Shown piece by piece: positions 61,549 through 64,000 of a stretch of 64,000 nt of DNA. Source of the stretch: Patiria miniata. Taxonomy: Eukaryota; Echinodermata; Asteroidea; Valvatida; Asterinidae. Each line of letters starts with the position of its first letter. Position 1 is the first letter of the stretch. The notes under the pieces are model-generated. The model was not told the DNA's origin. It was given only the letters and a program-made list of their open reading frames with translations, and searched no databases. The stretch spans positions 27,972,129-28,036,128 of the forward strand of contig NW_024037059.1 of assembly GCF_015706575.1 (NCBI RefSeq), given 5' to 3'. Both the position numbers and the translations under genes were made by a program.

Positions 61549-64000
61549 AAAAATCATATAATTCGTTCAAAACATCCCGATTTTGTTCAACAAATTCACT
61601 TTATGCTTTTTGAAACATCCCTCCTGCAAAATAATGGAGTGTTCAGCTGGCGAGTATGATGAAAACAACCCTTTTATGGAGATTGACGCGCGCGTATCAT
61701 GTTCTACGCGATGTCGCGCAGAACGCACCTGGCGCGTTGCGTTTTGAATTTCGAACTATAAAATTCTAACTCCCTGGTAGTGTTGCGCATGCCTACGTGA
61801 GGATTGTGAACGTTCAACCAATGAAACGATAAGAGGCACTGGATTTTTAGGAGTCCATATTTTATTGTGACACTGGAAAAGTGTTTAAGACCAGCTAGCC
61901 ATGTCTTTATCATCCGTTTAATACCGGCCACGTGACGGGCTCTCGACCAATAGGAATGGCTAAACTGTCTGAGGTATTTATGAATCTCCATTAAATCTAT
62001 CATATTAAACAGATTTTTCGTTTGGCAACAATCTAATGAAAAGTTGACATCATTCCCCAAAACACCTGTCGAAAAAAAAATTTCATCGACAAATGCAATC
62101 ACTAGGGCACTAATACATGTATATCATACAGATTATGCAAATAACTGCTGATACAAAGTGCATAGCAGCCCACTTGCAATGTCAATATTTTGGTATTGGA
62201 CTGGATAGAGACATACGAGTGCTCATGTGGTGTTGTTGGCCCCTGTTGCCATGTTTTCAAGTATAAATATTGCCCCGTTGCTAAGGAGTTTGACCCTACT
62301 ATATCAGCTGATATTTGAAGGTCTCATAATGAATAGTGTATGAAAACAATATCACACATAATAGTATGTACCGCAGGCCTACATACAGTATATGTGCTAT
62401 GGATTTGTTATTTACGGACGTGTATTTGACGTTTTCAACATTGATTGCCAAATTTACTCTTTGTGATGTGTTTGAAAGGAAACTGAATGCCATCTGTACT
62501 CAAGTGTATAATTTCACACACTCGTGCGTCAAATGGAATGCGTGAATTTCAAACTCATTTTTATTGTGAAAACAAAATGACCATGAAATAAATAGGGGGT
62601 CGCAGTTGGAAGAACGAACGTTTTTAAAGGCAGTTGGTAAATGTAGACAACACACGTTAACAAAAGTCAGAGAGTAACAAACTATTATTGCAGAAACGGA
62701 AACTTGAGATCCTTTTCAAGCAAATTTTAATTTTAGTCACAGGAATATGGGGAGGGGTATGCCATCCCAACCGAATCCTCAAAATCTGCTCTTGGGCATT
62801 TATTGAAATGATCAAGAGAACTTGAAGATGTTTTACTGTTGTGGCTGCAACTTCCCAGGAATTCTATCGTTACTCTCTGAATTATCCATAGAAGTGATTA
62901 CGCACTACGCTAGCGCTGGTAACCATGGTAACCGAACTTGCATCCCGAATGATTACTAAACACAGATGAGAATTTACCACAGGGTGCACAGAAAATCGTG
63001 AAAGATTCAACGGTTGAAAATATGACAGCCGTAAAATGATAACGATGTTAGCCTAGCTATCATGTGGCCATGAGAAATTTATGATATAGCCGGACAGAAC
63101 ATAAGAACTGTTCGATGCTTATGGCACTGCATAACAAATAAATGTATTTGTTTCTTACTGTCATGACTGTGCGTGTTCACTCAGTTCATTGCAACAGAGT
63201 TTCTCGTATAGGCCTACATGTAGTTAGCTTTTACAAATGTTGCAAAAAGATTTCCCAAGTTTAAAAGATTTCCTTGTAATTAAGAAACATTGCAAAAAGA
63301 TTTGTCGACTTAAAATTGCGGACAAATAGGCCTATCACACCTTAAACTTCCTGACATTCCTAGAGATTTTTCTCACATATCATGACAGTTTTGAGGTTTG
63401 ATATGACCAATTTGTTCATCAAAATCCTGCTGATAGATGACTTAAACCTTTTTTTTTGCAAAATTTCCCCATTGTGAAAATAACTTCAGCAACCAATAAC
63501 TGCCTGTGAAATTTGTTTTAAAAAGATTTATTGCAAATTTTATACAAAGAGTGTCTGTTATTTCAGATGACTGAGAAAAGTTGTTTTTATTAATATTTCT
63601 GTAAAGAAAATTGCCTGCTTCATTCTTTATTTTGAGTGGAAACTAGAAAAGCCGTTATTAAATATGAAACCCCTTTGGCTATTTTACAGTTATTTATCAT
63701 TACTTATTCTAAGTGGGTGATAATCTGTGTTGAAATCGAAGAGGCCATTCCTGAGATCTCTAAGAGGATGCATTGCGCCATTGGTTGTCAGAGGCACCCA
63801 AAATGAACATTTTTTGGATAAAACTTCGGACGAAGTTTGTGCTTAAACGTGCCACCTGAAGGCTTGGCAACAGAAAGAATTGAATTCAGCAACCTCAAAT
63901 TGACAAAGAACAAGCATTTTTATGTTGCCACCAGAAACTTTGAACGGACTTCCTTTTCTAGGCGAGATAAGTTTTTTGGCCCACGGTCTAAAATTCTGTA
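61549..64000. other. AT-rich DNA without recognised features
   Basis: Both strands read; no conserved protein motif, splice-supported exon or repeat family seen elsewhere in the window. Confidence 0.45.

Noticed and set aside
61704..62102. 132-codon minus-strand ORF
   Set aside because: No recognisable domain, no splice support, and adjacent to a foldback; consistent with a chance ORF.

Overview
This is animal nuclear DNA, not prokaryotic. The genes are split into short exons with GT-AG introns, the spaces between them are AT-rich, and interspersed repeats are dense: tRNA-derived SINEs, miniature inverted-repeat elements, foldbacks, minisatellites, and decayed LINE and Penelope-like pieces. 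The main protein is close to human BIG1/BIG2 over its whole length. The repeat style fits a marine invertebrate deuterostome. An echinoderm is my best guess, at low confidence and from general impression only.

Region 1 (1-38410, + strand) is almost the entire coding part of one gene, the single invertebrate ARFGEF1/2 (BIG/Sec71) orthologue, a large Golgi guanine-nucleotide exchange factor for ARF GTPases. I traced 33 consecutive coding exons (1088-38410), all with GT-AG borders and compatible phases. They give 1780 visible residues from mid-DCB domain through HUS, Sec7 and the HDS repeats to a stop at 38408-38410. The first coding exon(s), roughly 45 residues, lie upstream of the window. The introns carry most of the repeats. 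These include eight near-full copies (in the whole window) of a ~520-530 bp TTAA-flanked element with a central palindrome, arrays of a 10-11 bp ATCACAAGTC-type unit, a 41-bp x12 minisatellite, a G-rich tract, and SINEs close to splice sites.

Region 2 (38411-42804) is 3' UTR and intergenic DNA with a SINE and a pogo-type MITE. Region 3 (42805-44426, - strand) is one long intact open exon for a transposase-like protein, with a LINE remnant upstream of it. Region 4 (44870-56660) is gene-poor and AT-rich, with several inverted-repeat elements, one of which contains a tRNA-like sequence. Region 5 (56661-60098, - strand) is the 3' end of an unrecognised gene for a Glu/Pro/Thr-rich acidic protein, built from small exons that are all in the same phase. 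Region 6 (60099-64000) has MITEs and no gene I can support; it may be an upstream intron of the acidic gene.

I found no complete new system. The most unusual signals are three. First, the central palindrome of the TTAA element varies between copies while staying self-complementary. Second, several unrelated-looking repeat families share TTAA ends. Third, the transposase-like ORF is intact but has Asn where I would expect a catalytic Asp. Exon coordinates come from hand-reading of splice sites; family comparisons are from memory and no database was searched.
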